Assembly: GCF_039522165.1 (NCBI RefSeq)
Contig: NZ_BAAADE010000005.1
Span: forward strand, 103,760-167,759
Direction of reading: 5' to 3'
Length of the DNA stretch: 64,000 nt
Source of the DNA: Paenochrobactrum glaciei
Lineage (GTDB): Bacteria; Pseudomonadota; Alphaproteobacteria; Rhizobiales; Rhizobiaceae
A program made the position numbers and the translations under genes. The notes beneath the pieces are model-generated. The model was not told the DNA's origin. It saw only the letters and a list, made by a program, of their open reading frames with translations, and did no database searches. Positions within the stretch are counted from its first letter, which is position 1. Every line of letters starts with the position of its first letter. This document shows, in pieces, positions 1 through 7,716 of this stretch.

Positions 1-171
1 CAAAGACTTAATAGCGCTTAGTAAACAGGTCATTGCGTTCATATCATAGCCATGTCACAGCATAAATCGATTAGATTCAACTTTTATGCGAGCTGAGCGG
101 TCATAACAAGACAATTTTTCAACTATCTGTATGATCAAAATAAAATTGGATAAAAGAAGGCCGGAATTTTT
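1..171. other. Left-edge non-coding stretch
   Basis: AT-rich sequence upstream of the first gene. It presumably holds the promoter of that gene, but I see no clear box, hairpin or reading frame. Confidence 0.5.
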
Positions 172-957
172 ATGTCTTTTGCACCTTTTGAACTGATTGA
201 CGGTAATAAAAAATCAGGACTTTTATTGACTGCGGATCACGCCAGCCGTGCTTTGCCTGAAGCTTACGGCAGTTTGGGGCTGGAGGCTGAACAATTTGAC
301 CGCCATATCGCTTATGATATCGGCGTGGCAGAGCTGACGCGCAAACTGGCGGCAAAGCTTGATGCTCCCGCCGTATTGGGCGGATTTTCAAGATTGTTGA
401 TTGATCCCAACCGCGGCGAAGATGATCCGACGCTGATTATGCAATTATCAGATGGCGCGGTGATACCAGGCAATTATCCGATGGATGCACAGGAGCGCGA
501 AACGCGGCTCAATGCATTTTATCGCCCTTATCATGATCAGGTTTCGGCTTTGGTGCATGATGTGCGTGGCGCGAGCGGGCGGGCGCCTTTTATTGTGTCC
601 ATTCATTCTTATACGCCGGTTTGGCGCGGTAAAGCGCGGCCATGGCATTGCGGCCTGCTTTGGGATAAAGATGACAGGGCACTGCGCCCATTATTGGAAA
701 TGCTGCGTGCTGAGCATTTACTGATTACCGGTGACAATGAGCCGTATGATGGTGCGTTGCGCAATGATGCGATGTTCAAACATGCAACATCAAAAGGCTA
801 TCCGCATATTCTGATTGAGGTTCGGCAGGATTTGATTGCCGATAATGTAGGCACAGATCAATGGGCGGCACGTTTGGCGCCGATGCTTGCAGCACTTAAT
901 CAGTTACCGGAAATGCAGGAAGTTCAGTTTTTCGGATCACGTACCGATCCGGTTTGA
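172..957 (+). CDS. N-formylglutamate amidohydrolase family protein
   Basis: 261 residues, of the FGase family (hydrolases that release formate from N-formyl amino acids such as N-formylglutamate in histidine breakdown; many paralogues have unknown substrates). Family-type segments are visible: LLTADHAS near residue 20, DRHIAYDIG near 43, FSRLLIDPNR near 70, SIHSYTPVW near 145 and LIEVRQDLI near 215. No signal peptide, so cytosolic. The start is the ATG after an AAGAAGG ribosome site. The next gene begins 10 bases after its stop, so the two are probably co-transcribed. No hut genes are visible nearby, so a role in histidine use is not supported by context. Confidence 0.85.
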   Translation: MSFAPFELIDGNKKSGLLLTADHASRALPEAYGSLGLEAEQFDRHIAYDIGVAELTRKLAAKLDAPAVLGGFSRLLIDPNRGEDDPTLIMQLSDGAVIPGNYPMDAQERETRLNAFYRPYHDQVSALVHDVRGASGRAPFIVSIHSYTPVWRGKARPWHCGLLWDKDDRALRPLLEMLRAEHLLITGDNEPYDGALRNDAMFKHATSKGYPHILIEVRQDLIADNVGTDQWAARLAPMLAALNQLPEMQEVQFFGSRTDPV

Positions 958-967
958 GGAGGCAGGA

Positions 968-1273
968 ATGTCGAAAATTGATGATCAGTCACAGGTTGAA
1001 TTGGAAGCGGCAGCGTTTCGTCGGTTGGTTCAGCATTTGCGTGAGTATACAGATGTGCAAAATATCGACATGATGAATTTAGCCGGTTTCTGCCGCAATT
1101 GTTTGGCAAACTGGTATAAAGATGCTGCTGAAGAAAAAGAAATTAGTCTGAGCAAAGACGAAGTGCGCGCAATTATTTACGGTATGCCATTTGATGAGTG
1201 GAAATCACGCTATCAAACGGAAGCAACCGACGCGCAAAAACAAGCTTTTGCAGCAAAAAACCACGATCATTAA
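968..1273 (+). CDS. DUF1244 family small protein
   Basis: 101 residues. The reading frame is open further upstream, but ATG 968 is preceded by a strong GAGGAGG site and gives a protein starting MSKIDDQ, so I take this start. The sequence FRRLVQHLREYTDVQNIDMMNLAGFCRNCLANWY is characteristic of DUF1244, a short all-helical family of unknown function widespread in proteobacteria, with a conserved FCRNC pair of cysteines near residue 40. It is tightly linked to the preceding amidohydrolase and followed by a bidirectional terminator. No function can be assigned. Confidence 0.8.
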   Translation: MSKIDDQSQVELEAAAFRRLVQHLREYTDVQNIDMMNLAGFCRNCLANWYKDAAEEKEISLSKDEVRAIIYGMPFDEWKSRYQTEATDAQKQAFAAKNHDH

Positions 1274-1292
1274 GACTTGATTGTCGCTTATT

Positions 1293-1327
1293 AAAAAGCC
1301 GCCATGCATGATTGCAGGCGGCTTTTT
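1293..1327. terminator. Bidirectional terminator
   Basis: Eleven-base stem AAAAAGCCGCC / GGCGGCTTTTT with runs of A and T on both sides, between the convergent DUF1244 and prpE genes. Confidence 0.9.
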
Positions 1328-1339
1328 ATATGTGTTGAG

Positions 1340-3256
1340 TTAAGCTGCCTGACAGGCATTACCGATTTTGCGGTCACGCAAAGCATCCGTGATTTCATCG
1401 AGGATTGCCGGATCATCAATAGTGCCCGGCATTTTCCACGGCTCACCATCAGCAATTTTCTGGATGGTGGAGCGCAGAATTTTGCCTGAGCGGGTTTTCG
1501 GCAGACGTTTGATAACAAGTGCTAAACGGAAAGAAGCCACAGGGCCGATTTCACTGCGCACACGTTCAATACATTCAGCTTCAATGACGCTTTCCGGCCT
1601 GTCAACATTGGCTTTCAGCACCAGAAAACCGCATGGCACCTGACCTTTTAATGTGTCGGCAATACCAACGACCGCACATTCGGCGACATCAGGATGGCCG
1701 GAGATGATTTCTTCCATCGCGCCGGTGGAAAGGCGGTGGCCTGCCACATTGATGATGTCGTCAGTACGGCTCATGATATAGACATAGTTGTCTTCGTCCA
1801 TATAGCCGGCATCGGAGGTTTTATAATAGCCTTCAAACTCGTCGAGATAAGATTTGCGGAACCGTTCTTCTGCATTCCAAAGCGTAACCAGACAGCCGGG
1901 TGGCAGAGGCAGCTTGATCAGCACATTGCCGAGTTCGCCACGTTTGACCTCATGGCCGCCATCATCCACCACGCGAATGTCGTAACCCGGCATGCCAACC
2001 GTTGGTGAGCCGTATTTGGTTGGCATTTTGCCCAGTCCCAACGGATTGGCAGCGATTGCCCAGCCCGTTTCGGTTTGCCACCAATGGTCGATCACCGGTA
2101 CACTCAGAATGTTTTCTGCCCATTTTACGGTGTCGGGGTCGGCGCGCTCTCCGGCCAGAAACATACATTCCAGCTTGGAAAGATCATATTTCTTGACGAG
2201 CAAACCTTCCGGATCTTCTTTTTTAATTGCACGCAGGGCTGTTGGCGCGGTGAACATGATGCGGACATTATATTCGGAAATCACCCGCCAGAATGCGCCT
2301 GCATCTGGCGTGCCAACAGGTTTGCCTTCATAGATGACAGTGGTCGCACCGATGAAGAGCGGGGCATAAATAATATAAGAATGGCCGACAACCCAGCCGA
2401 CATCGGAAGCCACCCAAAAAACATCGCCCGGCTTGATGCTGTATACCGCACCAACCGACCATGTGAGTGCCACCATATGGCCGCCGTGATCACGCACAAC
2501 ACCTTTGGGCTCGCCGGTGGTGCCGGATGTGTAGAGGATGTAAAGCCCGTCCGTTGCCAGAACCGGCACACATGGCACATGGCGGCCACGGGCAGCATCA
2601 ACGGCTTGTTTATAATCGATGTCGCGGCCTTCTACCGGAATATGTGCTTTTTCGGGACGTTGCAAAATGATGCAATGCTGAACCTTGTGGCGGCTCATCT
2701 CAATCGCTTTGTCGAGCATGTCCTGATAGGCCACCACGCGGCCGGGTTCTACACCACAGGAGGCGGCGATAATCATTTTGGGAGCAGCATCATCAATGCG
2801 TGTTGCCAGTTCATGTGCGGCAAAACCACCAAAAACAACCGAATGAATGGCGCCGATACGCGCGCAAGCCATCATGGAAACAGCTGCTTCCGGGATCATC
2901 GGCATATAGATGAGCACGCGGTCACCTTTGACCACGCCGTGATCTTGCATCACCGCAGCAAGTGCTTGAACCTCTTCCAGAAGTTGCGCATAAGTTACTT
3001 TTCGTTTTTGGTTGGTGACAGGACTGTCATAGATAATGGCCGCTTGATTGCCGCGGCCTTGTTCAACGTGGCGGTCAATTGCATTATAGCAGGTATTGGT
3101 TTCGCCACCCGCAAACCAGCGGCCGTAAACGCCCTGATCTGCGTCAAAAACTTTGTCGTATGGCTTGAACCAATGCACGTTTTGCGCGGCTTCGTGCCAA
3201 AATTGATCCGGATTTTTCTGCCAGTTGGAATAAATATCCCCGTATTGCGATGCCAT
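1340..3256 (-). CDS. prpE: Propionate--CoA ligase (propionyl-CoA synthetase)
   Basis: 638 residues from ATG 3256, chosen because GGGAGGA lies just upstream; the frame runs on without a ribosome site. It is an AMP-forming acyl-CoA synthetase of the acetyl/propionyl-CoA synthetase type: it activates a short-chain acid with ATP and transfers it to CoA. Visible are the ACAS N-terminal segment, the ATP-binding motif YTSGTTGEPKG near residue 242, the HWWQTETGW motif, and the C-terminal KTRSGKILR with the catalytic, acetylatable lysine near residue 592. The segment ASCGVEPGRVVAY is typical of PrpE/ACSS3 rather than AcsA. No methylcitrate genes are adjacent, so propionate would go through a distant pathway. 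Acetate as an alternative substrate cannot be excluded. Confidence 0.85.
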   Translation of the reverse strand: MASQYGDIYSNWQKNPDQFWHEAAQNVHWFKPYDKVFDADQGVYGRWFAGGETNTCYNAIDRHVEQGRGNQAAIIYDSPVTNQKRKVTYAQLLEEVQALAAVMQDHGVVKGDRVLIYMPMIPEAAVSMMACARIGAIHSVVFGGFAAHELATRIDDAAPKMIIAASCGVEPGRVVAYQDMLDKAIEMSRHKVQHCIILQRPEKAHIPVEGRDIDYKQAVDAARGRHVPCVPVLATDGLYILYTSGTTGEPKGVVRDHGGHMVALTWSVGAVYSIKPGDVFWVASDVGWVVGHSYIIYAPLFIGATTVIYEGKPVGTPDAGAFWRVISEYNVRIMFTAPTALRAIKKEDPEGLLVKKYDLSKLECMFLAGERADPDTVKWAENILSVPVIDHWWQTETGWAIAANPLGLGKMPTKYGSPTVGMPGYDIRVVDDGGHEVKRGELGNVLIKLPLPPGCLVTLWNAEERFRKSYLDEFEGYYKTSDAGYMDEDNYVYIMSRTDDIINVAGHRLSTGAMEEIISGHPDVAECAVVGIADTLKGQVPCGFLVLKANVDRPESVIEAECIERVRSEIGPVASFRLALVIKRLPKTRSGKILRSTIQKIADGEPWKMPGTIDDPAILDEITDALRDRKIGNACQAA

Positions 3257-3422
3257 TCTGTTCCTCCCAAAACAGTCTGATTTTTCTGATCTTAGGCACA
3301 TCCGGGGAGGTGCGTCCATAAAACTTAAGATCAATTTAGCGTTTTATGGCTATGCTATGCTCTTCTTAAGCTTCTGCTGGCAAAAGCGGAGCGCATGAAA
3401 TGAATGGTTTAAGGGGACGCTG

Positions 3423-3590
3423 ATGTCCAAAATATTGCCTGCTTTGCTGATCATTATTATGATCCTGCATATTTTCAGGCCGTTAGGATTGCCGGGTTTA
3501 CGCCGCCGCAGCGATTTTTGGAAAATCGCGGTGATCGCCCTTGGCACAATGGCTTTGATAATGGGCATTCAATTGCGTGGTTACCCTTGA
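3423..3590 (+). CDS. Short membrane protein, 55 residues
   Basis: Reading frame of 56 codons from ATG 3423 to TGA 3590, preceded by AAGGGG at a good distance. The protein begins MSKILPALLIIIMILHIF, has an Arg-rich LRRRSDFWK loop in the middle and a second hydrophobic run IAVIALGTMALIMG, then ends GYP: two membrane spans joined by a positively charged turn. I recall no named family. It sits divergent from prpE and 90 bases before the GapR-like gene on the same strand. The good ribosome site, codon use and hydrophobic pattern support a real gene. Confidence 0.7.
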   Translation: MSKILPALLIIIMILHIFRPLGLPGLRRRSDFWKIAVIALGTMALIMGIQLRGYP

Positions 3591-3629
3591 CCATTTTGCC
3601 CCTGTCAGGCATCGAAAAGTACATATTCA

Positions 3630-3648
3630 TGACTGCGAGTCGCAGTCA
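3630..3648. promoter_or_regulatory. Perfect palindrome with central GANTC site
   Basis: Nine-base arms TGACTGCGA / TCGCAGTCA around one central G. The centre reads GAGTC, which fits the CcrM methylation motif GANTC. It lies 32 bases upstream of the GTG start of the GapR-like gene, so it is a candidate operator. No T-run follows, so it is not a normal terminator. Confidence 0.5.
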
Positions 3649-3680
3649 GTCACCTGTTTTAATAAATTGGAGTATCTCCT

Positions 3681-3941
3681 GTGGATGACATCACAACTGA
3701 AACCGCACAAACGGTAGCCGTCGGTCAGCTGCGTTCTTTCATCGAGCGTATTGAGCGTCTGGAAGAAGAAAAGAAAACCATCGGGGACGATATCAAAGAA
3801 GTTTATGCCGAGCTGAAAGGTTCGGGCTTTGATAGCAAAGCTGTTCGCACCATTATTCGCCTGCGCAAAAAAGAAGAACATGAGCGTCAGGAAGAAGAAG
3901 CGATGATCCAGCTTTATATGGATGCACTTGGTATGGGTTGA
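3681..3941 (+). CDS. GapR-like DUF2312 (UPF0335) protein
   Basis: 86 residues, start GTG 3681 behind GGAG. The sequence is an almost continuous charged helix (LRSFIERIERLEEEKKTIGDDIKEVY, then FDSKAVRTIIRLRKK) typical of DUF2312, the family of Caulobacter GapR. GapR is a small nucleoid-associated protein that encircles overtwisted DNA ahead of replication and transcription machinery and helps topoisomerases. The KTIGDDIK and FDSKAVR segments are family signatures. It appears monocistronic, bounded by a 19-base palindrome upstream and a terminator downstream. A cell-cycle or chromosome role is inferred from the family. Confidence 0.85.
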   Translation: MDDITTETAQTVAVGQLRSFIERIERLEEEKKTIGDDIKEVYAELKGSGFDSKAVRTIIRLRKKEEHERQEEEAMIQLYMDALGMG

Positions 3942-3980
3942 GTGATATCGCCTGTTTAAAAGCGGGGTTTGATATTCATG

Positions 3981-4018
3981 AAAAAGGCTGGTTGCAGGAT
4001 GCTGCAACCAGCCTTTTT
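3981..4018. terminator. Bidirectional terminator
   Basis: Long stem AAAAAGGCTGGTTGCAG / CTGCAACCAGCCTTTTT with T-runs on both strands, between the convergent GapR-like and DUF1284 genes. Confidence 0.92.
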
Positions 4019-4024
4019 ATATAT

Positions 4025-4462
4025 TTAAGCCATATCGCTGCATTGTATTTTAACATGTTTGTAAGCAGAGTTCTGTGCAATATCGGTGCAAAGATCTGCC
4101 CATTCACAACCCTTGCAGGCAGAGCGGATTGTATGTTCGCTAAAAGCCGCGCGCAGCTTTAGCAATAATTGGCTGTTGAGGATGAATTTGCTGCCTTGTT
4201 GCAGGCGCACACCCAGCAATGTGCTGATATCTTCCAGTGCCGCTTGGTCGCGTAAAGTGACGCTTGCATTGTGACAATGGCAATTATCTTCGCACAAAAG
4301 TGGCATGCAAATATCATCGGGGCCGTTGACCAGTGTGATGACGGAGCCATGGCTTAAAGCTTCTGCGATCTGATCGTAATTTTCGACGAAAAAAGGTGTG
4401 TAGCCCTTGCCGATATAGGTCAGCATGCAAAGCAGATGGTGGCCGCGCAGATGAATAGTCAT
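4025..4462 (-). CDS. DUF1284 family Cys-rich protein
   Basis: 145 residues with the family opening LRGHHLLCML at residues 5-14. There are about nine cysteines, grouped as ICMPLLCEDNCHCH in the middle and CKGCEWADLC toward the C-terminus, a pattern that could bind an iron-sulphur cluster or zinc. It lies 69 bases downstream of bioY on the same strand, so it is probably expressed from the BioR-controlled bioY promoter. I recall DUF1284 genes next to bioY in other rhizobia, which would support a link to biotin, but this is from memory. No biochemical function is known to me. Confidence 0.75.
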   Translation of the reverse strand: MTIHLRGHHLLCMLTYIGKGYTPFFVENYDQIAEALSHGSVITLVNGPDDICMPLLCEDNCHCHNASVTLRDQAALEDISTLLGVRLQQGSKFILNSQLLLKLRAAFSEHTIRSACKGCEWADLCTDIAQNSAYKHVKIQCSDMA

Positions 4463-4531
4463 GAAACCATATAGTCTGTAACCTTATCCGGCTCATGTGC
4501 CGGATAGGGTTTATTTCGGTAATATGAAAGT

Positions 4532-5098
4532 TTAGCGGCTTGCAGCTTTCAGAATGGCTGCGCCCAGCGCAGATTTGATGACCGCGCCGATCAAAAATGG
4601 TGTTGCGCCAAAAGCAATGGCTTTTTCCATGCCGATGAGGCTTGAGAGCCAGAGTGTGCCCATGACAAGGCAAAGCGCATTGGCTGCAAGAAATGAAGCG
4701 AAGGCAAAACCCACGCGCTTACCATTCCAGCCGCGTTCAGCCAGATAACCGGTGAGGGCGGCGATAATCGGGAAGGATGCCAGATAACCGGCGGTCGGGC
4801 CTGCAAAAGCCATGATGCCACCTGAGCCGCCAGCCAGAACCGGCATGCCGGCCATGGCTTCACCAAGCCATGCCAGAACGGTGAGGGCACCCAAGCGCCA
4901 GCCGTAAAGCGCACCGATTAATGGCACCACAAGGGTCTGTAAGGTGATTGGAACCGGTATCATCGGCACTTCGACCTGCGAGGTGAGTGCAAGAATGAAT
5001 GTACCGAATATAACGGCGGCAGCACGTACAGGCAGCGAGTGGCTATCAAGGTTTAAAGGGCTGAAACCTGAATGCGCATGCATCTCAATTTGGGACAT
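4532..5098 (-). CDS. bioY: Biotin transporter BioY
   Basis: 188 residues from ATG 5098, which follows CGGAG by five bases; a GTG two codons upstream overlaps the ribosome site and is less likely. BioY is the substrate-binding membrane protein of biotin uptake, working alone or with an energy-coupling module. Six hydrophobic helices are visible, and the segment IPVPITLQTLVVPLIGALYGWRLGAL is typical. No bioM/bioN genes are adjacent, so it acts alone or uses a shared module. A BioR box covers the probable -10 element, and the downstream DUF1284 gene is probably in the same transcript. Confidence 0.93.
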   Translation of the reverse strand: MSQIEMHAHSGFSPLNLDSHSLPVRAAAVIFGTFILALTSQVEVPMIPVPITLQTLVVPLIGALYGWRLGALTVLAWLGEAMAGMPVLAGGSGGIMAFAGPTAGYLASFPIIAALTGYLAERGWNGKRVGFAFASFLAANALCLVMGTLWLSSLIGMEKAIAFGATPFLIGAVIKSALGAAILKAASR

Positions 5099-5116
5099 AA
5101 TCACTCCGTAGATAAA

Positions 5117-5126
5117 TTATAGATAA
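5117..5126. promoter_or_regulatory. BioR box at the bioY promoter
   Basis: Exact TTATAGATAA, the known BioR operator of alphaproteobacteria (the same as TTATCTATAA on the other strand). On the bioY strand it overlaps a TATAAT -10 element 18 bases before the start codon, as expected for repression. Confidence 0.9.
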
Positions 5127-5299
5127 AATCTAATTTCGATCTATATATCTGTTATGAGTTTTTATGAGAAAGCAAGCCTGTGCCTCATGAATAAGTGCGG
5201 GAAACCCATTGATTGAAATTTAACTTATTGTTTTATTTGTATAAAAAAATTACCGCACCGGTGATAAAGCCACTCAAAAATATATCTTTAAATGATATT

Positions 5300-5309
5300 T
5301 TATAGATAA
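5300..5309. promoter_or_regulatory. Additional BioR box inside the bioR-bioY gap
   Basis: A third exact TTATAGATAA, about 200 bases upstream of the bioY start and 145 bases downstream of the bioR stop. Neighbouring sequence (TATAAAAT on the minus strand, TATAGAT on the plus strand) could serve as a -10 element in either direction. Confidence 0.75.
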
Positions 5310-5453
5310 TTTTGTTTTTAAACGTGAATTAAGTGGTTGGGTTGCCTATGCGAAAAGGCAGCAGAAAGCCTTATAGGCCGTTTAATTGGCAAGGGTATGT
5401 CAGCATAAACAGCTCTAAAAACGCAAAACTCGCGTAATGATAAATGTTTGGAT

Positions 5454-6122
5454 TTAACCGATAATGGAGAAGCCGTCGCGGATTTTGCCGGAGGCGGTTT
5501 TGACAGGTCGGTGGCCGATCCATTGTACGTGGCGTGCGAGGATCAGGCAGGCGCTGTCGGTATCACCTTTGCGCAGAGCATCAAGAATGGCGCGATGGTC
5601 GTGGTCGGTGCGTACTTCCCATTCGCTGCGCCATGTCGAAAACAAAAAGCGTGCGCTGGCTGCGTGCAGATCATCAATGGCTGCAAGCAGACGTGGCATG
5701 CCGCAAGGTTCGATAATCAAACGATGAAAGCGCCGGTTAGCGGCTTCCCATTCACGGATATTGGCGCAATTATCGCCTTCGGATGTTGCTTTCTCGGCAG
5801 CTTCCAGAATGGCGCGTGTCATGTGCGGGGCAGCATGGCGCAGTGCCAAAACCTCTAATGCTGCACGCATTTCGGCCACTTCACGCACTTCATTAATATC
5901 AAAAGAAGCAACGCGCACACCACGGCGTGGCTCGGAAATAGCCAGACCTTGCGCTTCGAGACGGCGAAAAGCTTCGCGCACCGGCACATGGCTGGTTTGA
6001 AATTCTTCCGCAATGTGATCTTGCCGCAGCTTCATGCCCGGCTCCAATGTGCCGTCGATAATACGGTCGGCTAGGATGCGGCTGATTTTGACGGCAATGG
6101 TTTCGTGCGTTTCGCTTTTCAT
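5454..6122 (-). CDS. bioR: GntR-family biotin regulator BioR
   Basis: 222 residues from ATG 6122. The N-terminus is a GntR winged helix (residues 1-75: ILADRIIDGTLEPGMKLRQDHIAEEFQTS, then VPVREAFRRLEAQGLAISEPRRGVRV) and the C-terminus an all-helical FCD domain. BioR represses biotin genes in alphaproteobacteria that lack a DNA-binding BirA. The assignment rests on exact BioR boxes in front of this gene and of bioY. Its own box lies 5-14 bases upstream of the ATG, so it is probably autoregulated. There is no ribosome site; a -35/-10 pair ends so close to the ATG that the mRNA may be leaderless. Confidence 0.88.
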   Translation of the reverse strand: MKSETHETIAVKISRILADRIIDGTLEPGMKLRQDHIAEEFQTSHVPVREAFRRLEAQGLAISEPRRGVRVASFDINEVREVAEMRAALEVLALRHAAPHMTRAILEAAEKATSEGDNCANIREWEAANRRFHRLIIEPCGMPRLLAAIDDLHAASARFLFSTWRSEWEVRTDHDHRAILDALRKGDTDSACLILARHVQWIGHRPVKTASGKIRDGFSIIG

Positions 6123-6126
6123 GTAA

Positions 6127-6136
6127 TTATAGATAA
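6127..6136. promoter_or_regulatory. BioR box at its own promoter
   Basis: Exact TTATAGATAA overlapping the probable -10 element of bioR (TGGACA, 17 bases, TATCTA on the minus strand). It suggests negative autoregulation. Confidence 0.88.
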
Positions 6137-6392
6137 TCAATAATGGCGCTATTGTCCATGGAGTCGTAATTTTTTTGCGCTAAAAGCCTGCAATATCAAT
6201 CCGCAAAGCACTTGTGGCAGCGGGGGTGACTGGACGTAAGGCTGAACTTTCCGTATAAGGCCGCATCCCGTCCGGATAAGGATGGCTGGCTTGCGGTTAC
6301 GGCGCAATATAAAGCGCTGCAAATAGCTTGATTTTCAAAAGCCGCCATCGCTTTTGTCCGCACGTTATTTAAAGAACCTATACAGGGGTGTC

Positions 6393-7142
6393 ATGGCTGG
6401 TCATTCGCAGTTTAAAAATATTATGCATCGCAAGGGTCGTCAGGACGCTGTGCGCTCAAAAATCTTTTCCAAGCTCGGCAGAGAAATTACCGTTGCTGCA
6501 AAACAGGGCTTGCCTGATCCGACAATGAACCCGCGTTTGCGTCTGGCTATCCAGAACGCGAAAGCACAGTCGATGCCGAAAGATAACATTGAGCGCGCCA
6601 TTAAAAAGGCTGCGGGCAATGACGGCGAGAACTATGATGAAGTGCGCTACGAAGGCCGTGGCCCGGGCGGTGTATCGGTTATCGTTGAAGCGCTGACCGA
6701 CAACCGCAACCGTACCGCTTCCAATGTGCGTGCAGCATTTACCAAATCCGGTGGCGCATTGGGTGAAACCGGCTCGGTTTCCTTCATGTTCGACCGCGTT
6801 GGTGAAATCATCTACAAGCCGGAAGCCGGCGACGCTGATGCCATCATGGAAGCTGCCATTGAGTCAGGCGCTGACGACGTTCAGTCAAACGAAGATGAAC
6901 ATGTCATCACCTGCTCGTTCGAAAGCATTGGTGAGGTCTCCAAGGCGCTGGAAACAGCACTTGGTGAAGCTGAATCCATCAAGACTGTCTGGAAGCCTCA
7001 GAACAACACCAATGTGGATGAAGAGAAGGCGCGTTCCGTGCTCAAGCTCATCAACACTTTGGAAGATGATGATGATGTGCAGAACGTCTATGCCAACTTC
7101 GAAGTGTCCGATGAAGTAATGGCGAAACTCAGCGCTGAGTGA
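6393..7142 (+). CDS. yebC: YebC/TACO1 family protein
   Basis: 249 residues from ATG 6393, behind AGGGG; the sequence MAGHSQFKNIMHRKGRQDA is the standard YebC N-terminus, so the longer in-frame extension is rejected. YebC proteins are three-domain factors first annotated as transcription regulators and now linked to relief of ribosome stalling at proline stretches. Family blocks KAKAQSMPKDNIERAI near residue 57 and GGALGETGSVSFMF near 118 are intact. In many bacteria yebC sits beside ruvCAB; here ruvC lies about 11 kb downstream. A terminator follows directly. Confidence 0.95.
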   Translation: MAGHSQFKNIMHRKGRQDAVRSKIFSKLGREITVAAKQGLPDPTMNPRLRLAIQNAKAQSMPKDNIERAIKKAAGNDGENYDEVRYEGRGPGGVSVIVEALTDNRNRTASNVRAAFTKSGGALGETGSVSFMFDRVGEIIYKPEAGDADAIMEAAIESGADDVQSNEDEHVITCSFESIGEVSKALETALGEAESIKTVWKPQNNTNVDEEKARSVLKLINTLEDDDDVQNVYANFEVSDEVMAKLSAE

Positions 7143-7165
7143 TTCTTTGCATCATTGATGCATTG

Positions 7166-7200
7166 AAAAAGTCCGGTTCAATTGAGCCGGACTTTTTTTA
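7166..7200 (+). terminator. Terminator after yebC
   Basis: Stem AAAAAGTCCGG / CCGGACTTTTTT followed by a T-run. Confidence 0.9.
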
Positions 7201-7228
7201 TTGGCATGTGTCAGCAAAACGCAGACAT

Positions 7229-7258
7229 AAAAAAACCTCGCCGGAGCGAGGTCTTTTA
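7229..7258 (-). terminator. Terminator after rpmE
   Basis: Read on the minus strand, a GC-rich CCTCGC / GCGAGG hairpin is followed by seven T residues. Confidence 0.88.
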
Positions 7259-7324
7259 AACTTTTGCATTTTCGGGTTTGGATCAGCGAAGCTGTAATCC
7301 CGAATTTGCCCGAGGCATACGGAA

Positions 7325-7546
7325 TTAGATACCCAGGTTGCCGAAGCGATTCTTGAACTTGGACAGACGGCCACCGCGGTCAACCAAGGTCTGGGCGTTA
7401 CCGGTCCATGCTGGATGGGTGGTAGGATCGATATCGAGGTTCATCGTATCGCCTTCTTTGCCCCATGTTGAACGGGTCTGGTATTCGGTGCCATCGGTCA
7501 TCACGACCTTGATGGTGTGGTAGTCGGGATGGATATTGGCTTTCAT
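7325..7546 (-). CDS. rpmE: 50S ribosomal protein L31
   Basis: 73 residues from ATG 7546, behind CAGGA; the frame is open upstream but MKANIHPDYH is the normal N-terminus. Component of the large ribosomal subunit that bridges to the small subunit. The protein has no cysteines, so it is the zinc-free form, as expected in Rhizobiales. TWGKEGDTMNLDIDP and the C-terminal KFKNRFGNLG match closely what I know of Brucella L31. It is divergent from the ABC transporter gene and has its own terminator. Confidence 0.96.
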   Translation of the reverse strand: MKANIHPDYHTIKVVMTDGTEYQTRSTWGKEGDTMNLDIDPTTHPAWTGNAQTLVDRGGRLSKFKNRFGNLGI

Positions 7547-7716
7547 CGATATATTCCTGAAAGATTGATAGACGATCATGCTCCAATCCAGTATCAGACT
7601 GTAGCACTTTCGCCCAATGGCAGTTATGAAGGCGCACGCCCGAAGGCGACGGCTTCCAAAAGGGTTGGCGAGCCTATACATCAGCTACACGATAATAACA
7701 AGGCGCAATCGCAATA

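Larger units (their letters stand above)
5099..5453. other. AT-rich gap between bioR and bioY
   Basis: 355 bases without a gene. It holds two BioR boxes (5117-5126 and 5300-5309) and several AT-rich -10-like stretches. A 29-codon frame at 5349 has no ribosome site and is not called. No terminator is evident after bioR, so some readthrough into bioY is possible. Confidence 0.6.

Noticed and set aside
2075..3280. 401-codon open frame on the plus strand opposite prpE
   Set aside because: Shadow frame of a clearly coding gene; no ribosome site, no recognisable domain, His/Cys/Arg-rich composition typical of antisense translation.
5448..5858. 136-codon open frame opposite bioR
   Set aside because: Overlaps bioR fully and has no ribosome site or family features.
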